Below, in pieces: positions 55,280 through 63,742 of a stretch of DNA of 64,000 nt. Position numbers and translations under genes: made by a program. Under the pieces are notes generated by a model, which made no database searches, had not been told where the DNA came from, and worked only from the letters and a program-made list of their open reading frames with translations. This DNA comes from Deinococcus murrayi DSM 11303 (lineage in GTDB: Bacteria; Deinococcota; Deinococci; Deinococcales; Deinococcaceae). Position 1 is the stretch's first letter; every line of letters begins with the position of its first letter. The stretch spans positions 9,005 through 73,004 of the forward strand of contig NZ_AXWT01000022.1 of assembly GCF_000482805.1 (NCBI RefSeq), given 5' to 3'.

Positions 55280-56847
55280 AGGGCTTCCTCCCACTCCACC
55301 GTCGGCGTGGGCGCGAGCGTGGCCTCACGGCGGCTCCCCAGCAGGCCGAACTGCACGCACAGGCCCCGGAAGCCGTAGACCGCCAGCCCCAGCGCCGCAG
55401 CTGTGAGCAGCGCCCGCAGCGGCAACCCAAAGGGAGAGGCCCAGGGCGAAAAGGCCGGAGCCGCCCGCAGCGCCGCGACCCCCAGCAGGTCGCCCAGCCA
55501 GCCGACCGCCCCCAGTAACCCCTCCACGAAGGTGGGCAGCAGCAAGAGGGCGAGCGCCGCCGTAATCGCTCGCCAAAAGGGATTGCGCCCCCCAAAGGCG
55601 AGGTTGAGCAGGTACAGCGGCACAGGGGCGAGGAGCGCAAGCAGCAGCAGCAGCCCCGCCCGCAGGCCCCCGCCAAACGTTCCGGTCGCCGCGAGCGAGG
55701 CCCGGTCGACTGCCGGAAGCGAGCCGCGTTCCAGCCCAGCCAGCCCCGCAATAAGCGCCTGAACGCTGTCGGGGCGCAGGCTCCGCCGCTCCTGGGCCGC
55801 GCCCAGGGCCGCGAGATAGCCCTCAAAGTCGGGCGCGGTGCGCAGGGTGGCGGGGGCCGTCTCCAGCGCCGTGCGGGCGCGGGCAAGTTCGGCGCGGGCG
55901 GTGACCGGGTCGCCGTGGCCGCTGGCACTCAGGGCACGCCCCAGGGCGGCGTAAGCCTGGGCCAGGGCCACCTCGCCGGAGGGGGTGTCTGCGGGGGGCG
56001 CAGGGTCGGAGGGCGTGGATTCCGTGGCCGGGGTGGTCTCGGCGGGGGCTGCCGCGCTCTCCGCCGCCGGAGTGTCTGCCGCCGGGGGGGCGGGAGTCGC
56101 CGCCTGCTGCCGGGCAGGGGGGGTTGCCAGCGCCCGCATCAGCTCGGCGCTGCCCTGCTGCAGCTCGGCCAGCGACGCCGTTAGGCCCGCCCGGTCCCCG
56201 GCGGTGAGCTGGCCCAGCGCTTCCGTGAACTGCGCGGCCCGCAGGCTTCCGGCTCCGGCGTCCTGCACGGCGGTCAACCAGCCCGCCGCCCGCGCCAGCG
56301 CGAGGTAAGAAGCGGCGCTGCGCTCCGGCTGGGCTTCGGCCAGGGCCGCTTGCACCTTGGCCGCCGCTGCCCGTTGCAGCCGCCACGCGACCCGCTCGAT
56401 TTGGCCCGCTGCCGCGTCGGTCTGGAGGGCCTGGGCAGCGGCGGCGCTCAGGCCGAACTCTTGAGCAAGCAGCCGCAGTTGATTGGGGCTGGGGGCGTCG
56501 CCGCTTCCCAGGCGGCTCAGGGTTTGGGCCGAGAGCGCCCCCCGCGCCAGCCCGCGGGCGAGCAGCACCTGGGCCTGAAGGTCGGCGGGGGTGCGGGCGA
56601 GCGCGGCGCGGGCCTGTCCCAGTGCCCCCCGGAGGCCCTCGACGAGGGGGCGGCTTTCCAGGGTGGGGGCCAGGCGCTCCAGGGCGGCCCCGGCGCGGTC
56701 GAGCTGGGTGAGGGCGGCCTCGGCGCTTTGCGGGCGGGCCGCCGCCGCCGCGTCGAGGCTGCGGGTCAGCTCGCGGTAGGCGGCAAGGTCCTGGGCCGCC
56801 GCGCTCCCCACCCCCAGCAGGGCCGCCAGCCATACAGCCCGCCTCAT
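55276..56847 (-). CDS. Membrane protein with large exported helical domain, Roadblock operon
   Basis: A 523-residue protein with signal peptide MRRAVWLAALLGVGSAAAQ. An Ala-rich helical domain (20-240) and a Pro/Ala/Thr/Glu-rich linker (about 243-285) follow, then a second short helical domain (290-385). Three membrane segments (about 398-420, 428-455 and 480-505) and a short tail lie at the end. The ectodomain is outside the cytoplasm; the tail REATLAPTPTVEWEEAL faces in or out depending on topology. Overlaps both neighbours by four bases. Family unknown; likely the membrane link for the two cytoplasmic partners. Confidence 0.7.
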   Translation of the reverse strand: MRRAVWLAALLGVGSAAAQDLAAYRELTRSLDAAAAARPQSAEAALTQLDRAGAALERLAPTLESRPLVEGLRGALGQARAALARTPADLQAQVLLARGLARGALSAQTLSRLGSGDAPSPNQLRLLAQEFGLSAAAAQALQTDAAAGQIERVAWRLQRAAAAKVQAALAEAQPERSAASYLALARAAGWLTAVQDAGAGSLRAAQFTEALGQLTAGDRAGLTASLAELQQGSAELMRALATPPARQQAATPAPPAADTPAAESAAAPAETTPATESTPSDPAPPADTPSGEVALAQAYAALGRALSASGHGDPVTARAELARARTALETAPATLRTAPDFEGYLAALGAAQERRSLRPDSVQALIAGLAGLERGSLPAVDRASLAATGTFGGGLRAGLLLLLALLAPVPLYLLNLAFGGRNPFWRAITAALALLLLPTFVEGLLGAVGWLGDLLGVAALRAAPAFSPWASPFGLPLRALLTAAALGLAVYGFRGLCVQFGLLGSRREATLAPTPTVEWEEAL

Positions 56848-57587
56848 GCCGCGGCTCCGGCTTCGACCTGGCCGAGTTCGGCAAGCAGCCGCCCGATGTT
56901 GACCCCGGCCCCGGCGACGACCGCCACGCAGTAGTCTCCCAGCGGACGCATGCAGACGGTGCGGTCGCCCATGTCGGCGGACATCAGCCGCAGCGAGCGG
57001 GCCTGAAAGAGCAGCGCGGTGGCCGCGACCACCCCGCTCAGGCCGCCGCCCCCGCGCAGCGCCCGCTCGCGCAGCACCTCACCGCTCGCTCGGCACACGA
57101 GCACGCCCTGCACGCCCTGAAAGCGTCCGAGGTCCTGAATCAGGGCTTCTTGCCCCGCGGCGGTCTCCAGGGCGTAGGTGCGCCCGCCCGCGGGAGCGGC
57201 GTATTCGGGGTCGTCGAACTCAAAGTCGTCGGCGCTCAGGGCCGTGTCCACAGGGTCCTCCCAGGCGGGGGCGCTCCAGGCTTCCTCCGGGCTGTTTTCT
57301 TCCCAGGCGGCGGCGGGCGGCAAAAAGAGGGTGGGGGCCTTGGGGTAGCGGGCCTGCACCTCGGCGGCGAGCGCCTGCAACTCGGCACGGGCGCGGTCGG
57401 GGGGCAGCAGCCCAGAAAGCCGCCTGAGCAGGGGGCCGCGCAGCACCTGTTGCATCTGCACCGCGGTCACGGTATCGGGGCTAAAGCCACGCTCGCGCAG
57501 GGACGCCCGCAGCATGGTGTCGGCGGCCCGGTCGGACACGATGCCGGACAGGGCGCGCACGATGAGGGTGTACACGGCATTGGTCAT
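56844..57587 (-). CDS. Roadblock/LC7-domain protein with N-terminal helical module
   Basis: A 247-residue cytoplasmic protein. Residues 8-71 form a helical module (VRALSGIVSDRAADTMLRAS) that matches the coiled-coil protein of the operon at about 16 of 49 positions. An acidic linker (about 92-130) follows. The C-terminal domain (about 135-240) fits the Roadblock/LC7 fold: ALIQDLGRFQGVQGVLVCRASGEVLRERAL, then a hydrophobic helix and RTVCMRPLGDYCVAVVAGAGVNIG. Bacterial Roadblock proteins (MglB) activate the polarity GTPase MglA. No GTPase gene is adjacent. First gene of the operon. Confidence 0.75.
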   Translation of the reverse strand: MTNAVYTLIVRALSGIVSDRAADTMLRASLRERGFSPDTVTAVQMQQVLRGPLLRRLSGLLPPDRARAELQALAAEVQARYPKAPTLFLPPAAAWEENSPEEAWSAPAWEDPVDTALSADDFEFDDPEYAAPAGGRTYALETAAGQEALIQDLGRFQGVQGVLVCRASGEVLRERALRGGGGLSGVVAATALLFQARSLRLMSADMGDRTVCMRPLGDYCVAVVAGAGVNIGRLLAELGQVEAGAAA

Positions 57588-57699
57588 AGGCCTGCTCGGA
57601 GTCTAAGCGGGAGGGGCTTACACTTTTCTTCCCCTCTTGCTGGCCCTCTTGCTGGCCCGCCCCGTCCCCGGCTCACGGTGCCGCGCCCCGATGCGCCTC

Positions 57700-57705
57700 T
57701 AGACT
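57700..57705 (+). promoter_or_regulatory. -10 hexamer, leaderless start of kbl
   Basis: TAGACT seven bases before ATG 57713. Confidence 0.5.
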
Positions 57706-57712
57706 GCCCTCC

Positions 57713-58900
57713 ATGACCCTCACCCTCCAAGAACGGCTGCGCGGCGAACTCGCGAGCTTGCGCGAGCAGGGCCTCCTGATTTCTCCCCGCGTCCTCGAAA
57801 CCGCCAACCGCGCCCGCACCCGCGTGGGCGGGCGCGAGGTGGTCAACCTGGCGTCGAACAACTACCTCGGCTTTGCCGACCATCCCTTTCTCAAGGAGCG
57901 GGCCGAGCAGTACCTGCGCGAGTGGGGGGCGGGGGCCGGGGCGGTGCGGACCATCGCCGGAACGCTGAGCATCCACGAGGACTTCGAGCGCCAACTCGCC
58001 GAGTTCAAGCATGCGGGGAGTGCGCTGGTGCTCCAAAGCGGCTTTACGACCAACCAGGGGGTGCTCGGCGCTCTGCTGCAACCCGGCGACCTCGTCGTCA
58101 GCGACGAGCTGAACCACGCCAGCATCATCGACGGCCTGCGGCTGACCAAGGCCACCAAAAAGATTTACCGCCACGCCGACCCCGCCGACCTCGACCGGGT
58201 GCTCGCGGAGAACCCGACCGATGGCCTGAAGCTGGTCGTGACCGACGGCGTGTTCTCGATGGACGGAGACATCGCGCCGCTGGACCGCCTGATTGAGGTG
58301 GCGCGCAAGTACGGGGCCGTCACCTACGTGGACGACGCCCACGGCTCCGGGGTGCTGGGCGAAGCCGGGCGCGGCACCGTCCATCACTTCGGCTACGAGC
58401 ACGCGGACGACGTGATTCAGGTCGGCACCCTGAGCAAGGCCTGGGGCGTCGTGGGGGGCTACGCGGCGGGACACGCCGACCTGCGCGAGCTGCTGGTCAA
58501 CCGGGCGCGGCCCTACCTCTTTTCCACCGCGCACCCGCCCGCCGTCGTCGGGGCGCTTTCGGCGGCGCTGGACCTCGTGCAGCGCGACCCCTCCTTCATG
58601 GAGCGGCTGTGGGACAACACCCGCTTTTTCAAGGCCGAACTCGCCCGGCTGGGCTTCGACACGATGGGCAGCCAGACCCCCATCACGCCCGTCCTCTTCG
58701 GCGAGGCCGCAGCCGCGTTCGAGGCCAGCCGACGGCTGCTCGACGAGGGCGTCTTTGCGGTTGGCCTGGGCTTTCCCACGGTGCCGCGCGGTCAGGCCCG
58801 CATCCGCAACATCGTGACCGCCGAGCATACGCGGGACGACCTGGAGCACGCACTCGCGGCCTACGAGCGGGTGGGCCGGGCGCTGGGGGTGATGGGGTAG
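57713..58900 (+). CDS. kbl: Glycine C-acetyltransferase (2-amino-3-ketobutyrate CoA ligase)
   Basis: A 395-residue alpha-oxoamine synthase, pyridoxal-phosphate dependent. The PLP lysine is Lys242 in VGTLSKAWGVVGGY; the Asp that contacts the ring is in VDDAHGSGVLGE. NLASNNYLGFADHP and DELNHASIIDG are family signatures. Kbl splits 2-amino-3-oxobutyrate to glycine and acetyl-CoA in threonine breakdown; the same fold makes the biotin precursor (BioF), and some thermophile enzymes do both. Length and motifs favour Kbl. No threonine dehydrogenase is next to it. Confidence 0.88.
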   Translation: MTLTLQERLRGELASLREQGLLISPRVLETANRARTRVGGREVVNLASNNYLGFADHPFLKERAEQYLREWGAGAGAVRTIAGTLSIHEDFERQLAEFKHAGSALVLQSGFTTNQGVLGALLQPGDLVVSDELNHASIIDGLRLTKATKKIYRHADPADLDRVLAENPTDGLKLVVTDGVFSMDGDIAPLDRLIEVARKYGAVTYVDDAHGSGVLGEAGRGTVHHFGYEHADDVIQVGTLSKAWGVVGGYAAGHADLRELLVNRARPYLFSTAHPPAVVGALSAALDLVQRDPSFMERLWDNTRFFKAELARLGFDTMGSQTPITPVLFGEAAAAFEASRRLLDEGVFAVGLGFPTVPRGQARIRNIVTAEHTRDDLEHALAAYERVGRALGVMG

Positions 58901-59012
58901 CGCTCAGCCCCGGCATCGTCGTCGGCGGCGGGTCTCGAAGGCGGCGCTCGTGGCAGGCCGCTGGGAGCTGGCGGCCCAAAGCCGAGGGCTGACAGCGGGG
59001 AGCGGCCCGCTC

Positions 59013-59018
59013 TACAGT
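59013..59018 (+). promoter_or_regulatory. -10 hexamer, leaderless start of menG
   Basis: TACAGT six bases before ATG 59025. Confidence 0.42.
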
Positions 59019-59024
59019 TCCCCC

Positions 59025-59747
59025 ATGACGAGTTCCCGCCCGCCCGTAGGCGACCAGCAGAACCGGGGGCGCGAGGTGCAGGCGATGTTCGCCTCCATCG
59101 CCCCCCGCTACGACCTTCTCAACCGGGTGCTCAGCCTCGGCGTGGACCGGGCCTGGCGGCGAGAAGCGGCGCGGGAGGCGCTGGCCTTCTCACCCCGGCG
59201 GCTGCTCGACGTGGCGACCGGGACCGGGGATTTCGCGCTGGAACTCAAGGCCCGCGCTCCCGAAACCGAAATCATCGGCAGCGACTTCGTGCCGCAGATG
59301 CTGGACATCGCTCGCGAGAAGGCCAGGGGACGGGGCCTGGAGGTGCGCTGGGAGGAGGGCGACGCCCTGAGCCTGCCCTACCCGGACGGCTCCTTTGACG
59401 CCGTGACCTGCGCTTTTGGCTTTCGCAACTTTTCTGACTACGGGCGGGGCCTCGCCGAGCTGTGGCGGGTGCTCGCGCCGGGCGGGCGGCTCGTCCTGCT
59501 GGAGTTTCCGCCGCCGCGCCCCGGCCTCTTCGGGGCGCTCTTCCGCTTTTACTTTCGGCGGGTGCTGCCGCGCATCGGGGCCGTGCTCAGCGGCCATGCG
59601 GGGGCCTACACCTACCTCCCGGAGAGCGTGCTCGCCTTTCCTGACCCGGAGCGCCTCGCCCGCCTGATGCACGCCACGGGCTTTCGCACCCGCTATCGCC
59701 TGCTGACCTTCGGCATCGCGGCGATTCACGTGGGGGACAAGGGTTAG
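59025..59747 (+). CDS. menG: Demethylmenaquinone methyltransferase
   Basis: Last step of menaquinone synthesis, C-methylation with SAM. The 240-residue protein has the family N-terminal motif VQAMFASIAPRYDLLNRVLSLG, SAM motif I LDVATGTGDFALEL, GSDFVPQMLDIAREKA, and the UbiE signatures VTCAFGFRNFSDYGRGLAEL and YTYLPESVLAFPDPERL. In ubiquinone makers the homologue is UbiE; Deinococcus uses menaquinone, so MenG is preferred. Confidence 0.94.
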   Translation: MTSSRPPVGDQQNRGREVQAMFASIAPRYDLLNRVLSLGVDRAWRREAAREALAFSPRRLLDVATGTGDFALELKARAPETEIIGSDFVPQMLDIAREKARGRGLEVRWEEGDALSLPYPDGSFDAVTCAFGFRNFSDYGRGLAELWRVLAPGGRLVLLEFPPPRPGLFGALFRFYFRRVLPRIGAVLSGHAGAYTYLPESVLAFPDPERLARLMHATGFRTRYRLLTFGIAAIHVGDKG

Positions 59748-59768
59748 GGCGTTCCCGCCCCTGCGCCC

Positions 59769-62561
59769 TCAGCCCACGTCGGTCAAGATGGGCGAGCGGA
59801 ACTGGTGGTCGGGGGCAAAGCGCCAGCGGCGGCGGCCCAACAGGGCGGCCCCGAACCCCAGCAGGCCGGCGAGCAGCATGCGGCCCATGTAGACCCCGTA
59901 CTGGCCCTCGTACGCGCCAAACATGGCGTAGCGCAGGGCATTGACCACGTCGGTCACGGGAATCAGGGTGTGAATCGCCTGAAAGAGGGGCGACGACAGC
60001 TCGGCGGGGTAGCTGCCGCCCGACGCGGCGAGTTGCAGCACCAGCAGCACGAGCGCGAGCAGGCGGCCCGCCGCGCCCAGCAGAAGGTTGAGGGCCACAA
60101 TCAGGGTCAGGAAGGTGAGGCTGCCCAGCACGGCGGTCAGGACCACCAGCCCCGGATACAGGAAGCTCGCGCCCAGCAGGTGCACGCCCAGCACCACGAC
60201 CAACGCTTGCCCCACCACGTAGGGGGCGGGCACCGTGAGCTTGCGCAGCACGCGGGCGAGTTGCGAGGTTTCCCGGCCACTTTCCGGCAGCAGCAGGTAG
60301 GGAAAGATGAAGGTGGTCAGGGTGCCCCCCACCCACAGCGCCAGCGCGATGAAGTAGGGCGCGAACGCTTCGCCGTTGGTCTGCACGGGCGCGGCCTGCG
60401 TTTCCCGCACGACCACGCTGGCCGCGAGGCCCTCCGGGTCCCCGGTCAGCGTCTGCGGCTGGTCGGGCACTCGGTCGGCGAGCTGGCTCAGGCCCTCGCG
60501 CAGGGTGCGGGCACCGCTCTGCAGCTCCGCCGCGCCGGAGGCCAGCCGCTCCGCCCCGTCGCCGAGCTGCGCAAGGCCCCCGGTGAGGTCCCCGGTCTTG
60601 GCCGCGAGGGTGCGGGCACCGTCCCGCAGCGTCCGCAGGTCCTGCGGGGCGGGCAGTTGCCCGGCGATGGAGTTCAGGGCGCTGCCCAGCTTCAGGTTTC
60701 CGGCCACCAGCGTGTTCACGCCCTGCTGGAGGGACTGCGCTCCGGCCCGCAGCTTCTGAGCGCCGTTCGCCGCTTCCTCGGTGCGTTGCGCAAGGGTCGC
60801 CGCCCCGGTGTGCAGTTGGGCCGCGCCGCTGTGCAGGCGGCCCGCTCCGGCAGCGAGGTGGGCCGCCCCCGCCGCCGCCTGCTCCGCGCCCGCCGCCGCT
60901 TCCCCGGTCTTGCGGGCGAGGGTATTCGCCCCGGTCGCCAGCTGCTGGGCACCCGCCTGGAGTTGCCCGGCTCCCTGGGCGAGCTGTCCGGCCCCCTCGG
61001 CGGCGGCGGCGCTGCCCTGCGCGGCGCGGTGGGCCTGCTCCGCGAGGGTGGCCGCGCCCGCCCGGAGCTGCCCGGCCCCCTGCGCCGCCGCGTCCGCCCC
61101 GCTCTGGAGCGCCCCCAGCCGGGTGGCCAGCTCCGCCGCGCCCGCCTGAAGCTGTCCCGCCCCCTGCGTGAGGCCAGCGCTGGCCTGCCGCAGCGGCTCT
61201 GGGAAGAGGGGCTGCTCGTGTACCTGCTGGGCGAACTGGCGGCTTTGCTGGGCCAGGCGGGTCGCCCCCGCGCTCAGCTCCTCCGCGCCGCCGCGGGCCT
61301 GCCCCGCGCCCGCCTGCACCTGCCCCAGGCCGCCCGCGAGGTCCTGCGCCCCGGCGGCGAGGCGGCCTGCTCCGTCCGCGAGCTGGCCCAGCCCCGTGCG
61401 CAGGGACGGCAACTGTGCCGCGAGCGGCGCGGCCCCGTCCCGCAGGGTTCCAGCCCCCTGAGCCAGCTCCGCCGCGCCGCTGCCGAGGTGGGCCGCCCCC
61501 CCCTGCACCTGCCCCAGGCCGCGCGACAGCTCTGGCAGCCGCGCCGCGAGCTGGTCCGCGCCGCCCTGAAGTTGCCCGGTGCCCTGGGCGAGGCGGGCCG
61601 CCCCGCCGCGCAGCTCGGCTGTGCCGCCCTGGAGCTGCCGCAGGCCGCCCGCGAGGGCCGCGCCCCCCCGCGCCAGCTCCGCCGCCCCCTGCTGGAGGGG
61701 CCGCAACTGGGCCTCGCTGGGGGCGGCCTGGGCCAGTTGCCGCAGGCCCGCGCCGAGCTGTTGCGAGCCGTTGGTCAGACGCGAGACCCCCGCCGCGAGG
61801 TCCCCGGCCCCCCGCGTGAGCTGCTCTCCCCCGGCGTGCGCCGAGGCGACGCCCCGCCGGAGGGCCGTCGCTCCCTGCGCGAGTTGCCCGGCTCCGTTCT
61901 CCAGGCGGGCGGCTCCGTCCCGGAGCTGGCGGGTCGCCGCTCCCAGGTCACGCAGGCCCCGCTGCACGTCCGCGAGGGACGTTTGCACGATGTCCCAGCG
62001 GCTACTGCCCAGCTTGCCGTTGAGGGTGCGGGCGATGTCTTCTGCCACGCTGCTGCCCACCCGGCTGGCAAAGGTGCTCAGGCCGGGGCTGCTGTAGAGG
62101 TGCAGCTCGCCGTGCTCGCGGCTTTGTCCGGCGATCGCCCGGCGGCTAAAGTCCGGCGGCACCGTGAGGGCAAAGTACACCTCCCCGCGCCGCACCGCCT
62201 CCTGCGCGGCCTGCTCGCTGGGATAGTCGATGAGCTTCACGGGGGGGTCTTGGCGCAGCTCCCTTACCAGGTCGCGGCCCAGGTGGTACGTCTTGCCCCG
62301 GAAGGTGGTGCCCGCGTCGCTGTTGACCAGGGCGACGGGCAGGTCCGTGAGCCGCCCGTAGGGGTCCCAGACGCCCGCCAGATAGATGGCGACATACAGC
62401 ACGGGCACGAGCAGGATGGCGAGGGCCGCCCCCCACATCAGCGGGGCACGCCACAGCCGCCGCTCGCTTGGCGTGAGCTGCCGGTAGTCGTCCCGTAAGC
62501 GGCGCCGCCGTGGGGGGGTGGGGATGAGGGCCGGGTCGGTGGGGGCAGTCGGGTCGGGCAT
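59769..62561 (-). CDS. YhgE/Pip-family membrane protein with long repeat region
   Basis: A 930-residue protein. One N-terminal membrane segment (about 41-63) ends in the family's WDPYGRLTDLPVALVNSDAG. An exported domain follows to about 200, then a roughly 450-residue region of repeated L-x-x-G-A units (for example AQGAGQLQAGAQQLATGANT), which should form long helices. At least five C-terminal membrane segments of ABC-2 type end the protein, with the family marker LAASGGSYPAELSSPLFQ. YhgE proteins serve as phage receptors and ESX-related factors in Firmicutes; function here is unknown. Divergent from tetR over a shared operator, so probably repressed by it. AGGGAG before the ATG. Confidence 0.88.
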   Translation of the reverse strand: MPDPTAPTDPALIPTPPRRRRLRDDYRQLTPSERRLWRAPLMWGAALAILLVPVLYVAIYLAGVWDPYGRLTDLPVALVNSDAGTTFRGKTYHLGRDLVRELRQDPPVKLIDYPSEQAAQEAVRRGEVYFALTVPPDFSRRAIAGQSREHGELHLYSSPGLSTFASRVGSSVAEDIARTLNGKLGSSRWDIVQTSLADVQRGLRDLGAATRQLRDGAARLENGAGQLAQGATALRRGVASAHAGGEQLTRGAGDLAAGVSRLTNGSQQLGAGLRQLAQAAPSEAQLRPLQQGAAELARGGAALAGGLRQLQGGTAELRGGAARLAQGTGQLQGGADQLAARLPELSRGLGQVQGGAAHLGSGAAELAQGAGTLRDGAAPLAAQLPSLRTGLGQLADGAGRLAAGAQDLAGGLGQVQAGAGQARGGAEELSAGATRLAQQSRQFAQQVHEQPLFPEPLRQASAGLTQGAGQLQAGAAELATRLGALQSGADAAAQGAGQLRAGAATLAEQAHRAAQGSAAAAEGAGQLAQGAGQLQAGAQQLATGANTLARKTGEAAAGAEQAAAGAAHLAAGAGRLHSGAAQLHTGAATLAQRTEEAANGAQKLRAGAQSLQQGVNTLVAGNLKLGSALNSIAGQLPAPQDLRTLRDGARTLAAKTGDLTGGLAQLGDGAERLASGAAELQSGARTLREGLSQLADRVPDQPQTLTGDPEGLAASVVVRETQAAPVQTNGEAFAPYFIALALWVGGTLTTFIFPYLLLPESGRETSQLARVLRKLTVPAPYVVGQALVVVLGVHLLGASFLYPGLVVLTAVLGSLTFLTLIVALNLLLGAAGRLLALVLLVLQLAASGGSYPAELSSPLFQAIHTLIPVTDVVNALRYAMFGAYEGQYGVYMGRMLLAGLLGFGAALLGRRRWRFAPDHQFRSPILTDVG

Positions 62562-62618
62562 GGTGGTCTCCCTGGGCGGGGGAGGGCAGCGCGGGGCCGC
62601 CCTTTCCGTCCGGGCGTC

Positions 62619-62662
62619 AGCATGCACCTCTACTGACAATCTGTCAAGTGACAAAGTGTCAG
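62619..62662. promoter_or_regulatory. Operator and divergent promoters between yhgE-like gene and tetR
   Basis: A 30-bp imperfect palindrome (62633-62662, 12 of 15 positions per half) is built from two tandem TGACA-N3-TGTCA sites starting at 62634 and 62649. It contains a perfect minus-strand TTGACA (62642-62647) 17 bases from CATGCT (62619-62624), facing the yhgE-like gene. A plus-strand GTGACA (62648-62653) lies 17 bases from TAGAGT (62671-62676), facing tetR. A repressor bound here would cover both -35 boxes. Confidence 0.78.
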
Positions 62663-62670
62663 TGATGAGG

Positions 62671-62676
62671 TAGAGT
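62671..62676 (+). promoter_or_regulatory. -10 hexamer, leaderless start of tetR
   Basis: TAGAGT six bases before ATG 62683. Confidence 0.5.
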
Positions 62677-62682
62677 GGGGCT

Positions 62683-63276
62683 ATGCCTTCTCCCGCTTTC
62701 CCCGCCGTTCGCAAGCGTCTGCCCTCCGAGGACCGGCGGCAGCAGATTCTGGAGGTCAGCGCCCGCCTGTTTGTCGAGCGGGGCTTTGAGGCGGTGGGGA
62801 TGGGGGACATCGCCCAGGCGCTGGGCGTTTCCCGCCCCACGGTCTACAGCTATTTCACGTCCCCTGAAGGGGTGCTGGGAGCGCTGCTCGACGAGCGGCT
62901 GCGCGACTTGCTGACCCGGTTAGAGCCGCTGCTCTCGGCGCAAGCGGGGCAACCCGGCCTCATCGAAGGGGTCTTTCACTTCCTGCTGGGCGAGCGCGAC
63001 ACCCTCGCGCTGCTGCACAGCGGCACGGGCGCGGGCTTTCAGGCGCGGCGGCGCGGCTTTCTGGACGACCTCGCGGCCCGGCTGCGGGGGCACCCCGGCC
63101 TCCTCGCCGGACAAGACCCTGACCTGCTGCTGCTCATCACCACCCTGCTGGACGCGCTCGCCCACCGCACCGTCACCGACCCCGCCCTTGACGCGGGCCG
63201 CCTCGCCCGCACCCTGGGCACCTTCGTGCGCGGCGGCGTGCAGGCCGTGCTGGAGGGCACCGCGCCCGGAACATAA
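62683..63276 (+). CDS. TetR-family transcriptional repressor
   Basis: A 197-residue regulator. The N-terminal TetR helix-turn-helix spans about residues 17-65: RRQQILEVSARLFVERGFEA, MGDIAQALGVSRPTVYSYFT. The C-terminal all-helical ligand domain has no recognisable specificity. It is divergent from the YhgE-type gene with a two-site operator between, the classical arrangement for a repressor controlling itself and a neighbouring membrane protein. Confidence 0.92.
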   Translation: MPSPAFPAVRKRLPSEDRRQQILEVSARLFVERGFEAVGMGDIAQALGVSRPTVYSYFTSPEGVLGALLDERLRDLLTRLEPLLSAQAGQPGLIEGVFHFLLGERDTLALLHSGTGAGFQARRRGFLDDLAARLRGHPGLLAGQDPDLLLLITTLLDALAHRTVTDPALDAGRLARTLGTFVRGGVQAVLEGTAPGT

Positions 63277-63315
63277 GCGGGGGGCTGCCCCCCCAGCCCT
63301 CACCAAACAACAAAC

Positions 63316-63344
63316 AAAGAGGCCCCCGCCGGGGGAGCCTCTTT
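63316..63344. terminator. Bidirectional terminator between tetR and rpmF
   Basis: AAAGAGGC and GCCTCTTT arms with an inner CCCC/GGGG extension and one bulged base. On the minus strand CTCTTTGTTTGTTTG follows, good for rpmF; on the plus strand CTCTTTCTTAGG follows for tetR. Confidence 0.82.
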
Positions 63345-63370
63345 CTTAGGTCTGGCTTAGGTCTGGAATC

Positions 63371-63553
<183 letters not shown>

Positions 63554-63682
63554 GGTGTTTCTCCTCGCTTCTTGCCGCGCGGCGCTGGGGGAACTGTGTC
63601 GGTCGACGGGGGAGCGCCGGGGCCATCTTCTCGGCCTGGGCCAGGCCGGGGAGCACGGGCCGGGCGCGAGACAACAGCGGGG

Positions 63683-63688
63683 AGTATA
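63683..63688 (-). promoter_or_regulatory. Extended -10 promoter of rpmF
   Basis: TGCTATACT on the minus strand (TG plus TATACT), about 130 bases before the rpmF ATG. The -35 is weak. It lies between the gene and the transposase end, so rpmF keeps a promoter despite the insertion. Confidence 0.55.
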
Positions 63689-63742
63689 GCACGCCCGCTG
63701 GGGCCGCCGTCCATCCCACCTGGCTCCGCTCAGGCTTTTATC

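Noticed and set aside
52493..55378. A 960-codon plus-strand open frame opposite tsaE and the coiled-coil gene
   Set aside because: Antisense shadow composition; tsaE has an intact P-loop and the coiled-coil gene is overlapped by four bases with its neighbour on the minus strand.
59805..62498. A plus-strand open frame opposite the YhgE-type gene
   Set aside because: The apparent repeats are only the complement of the L-x-x-G-A repeats.
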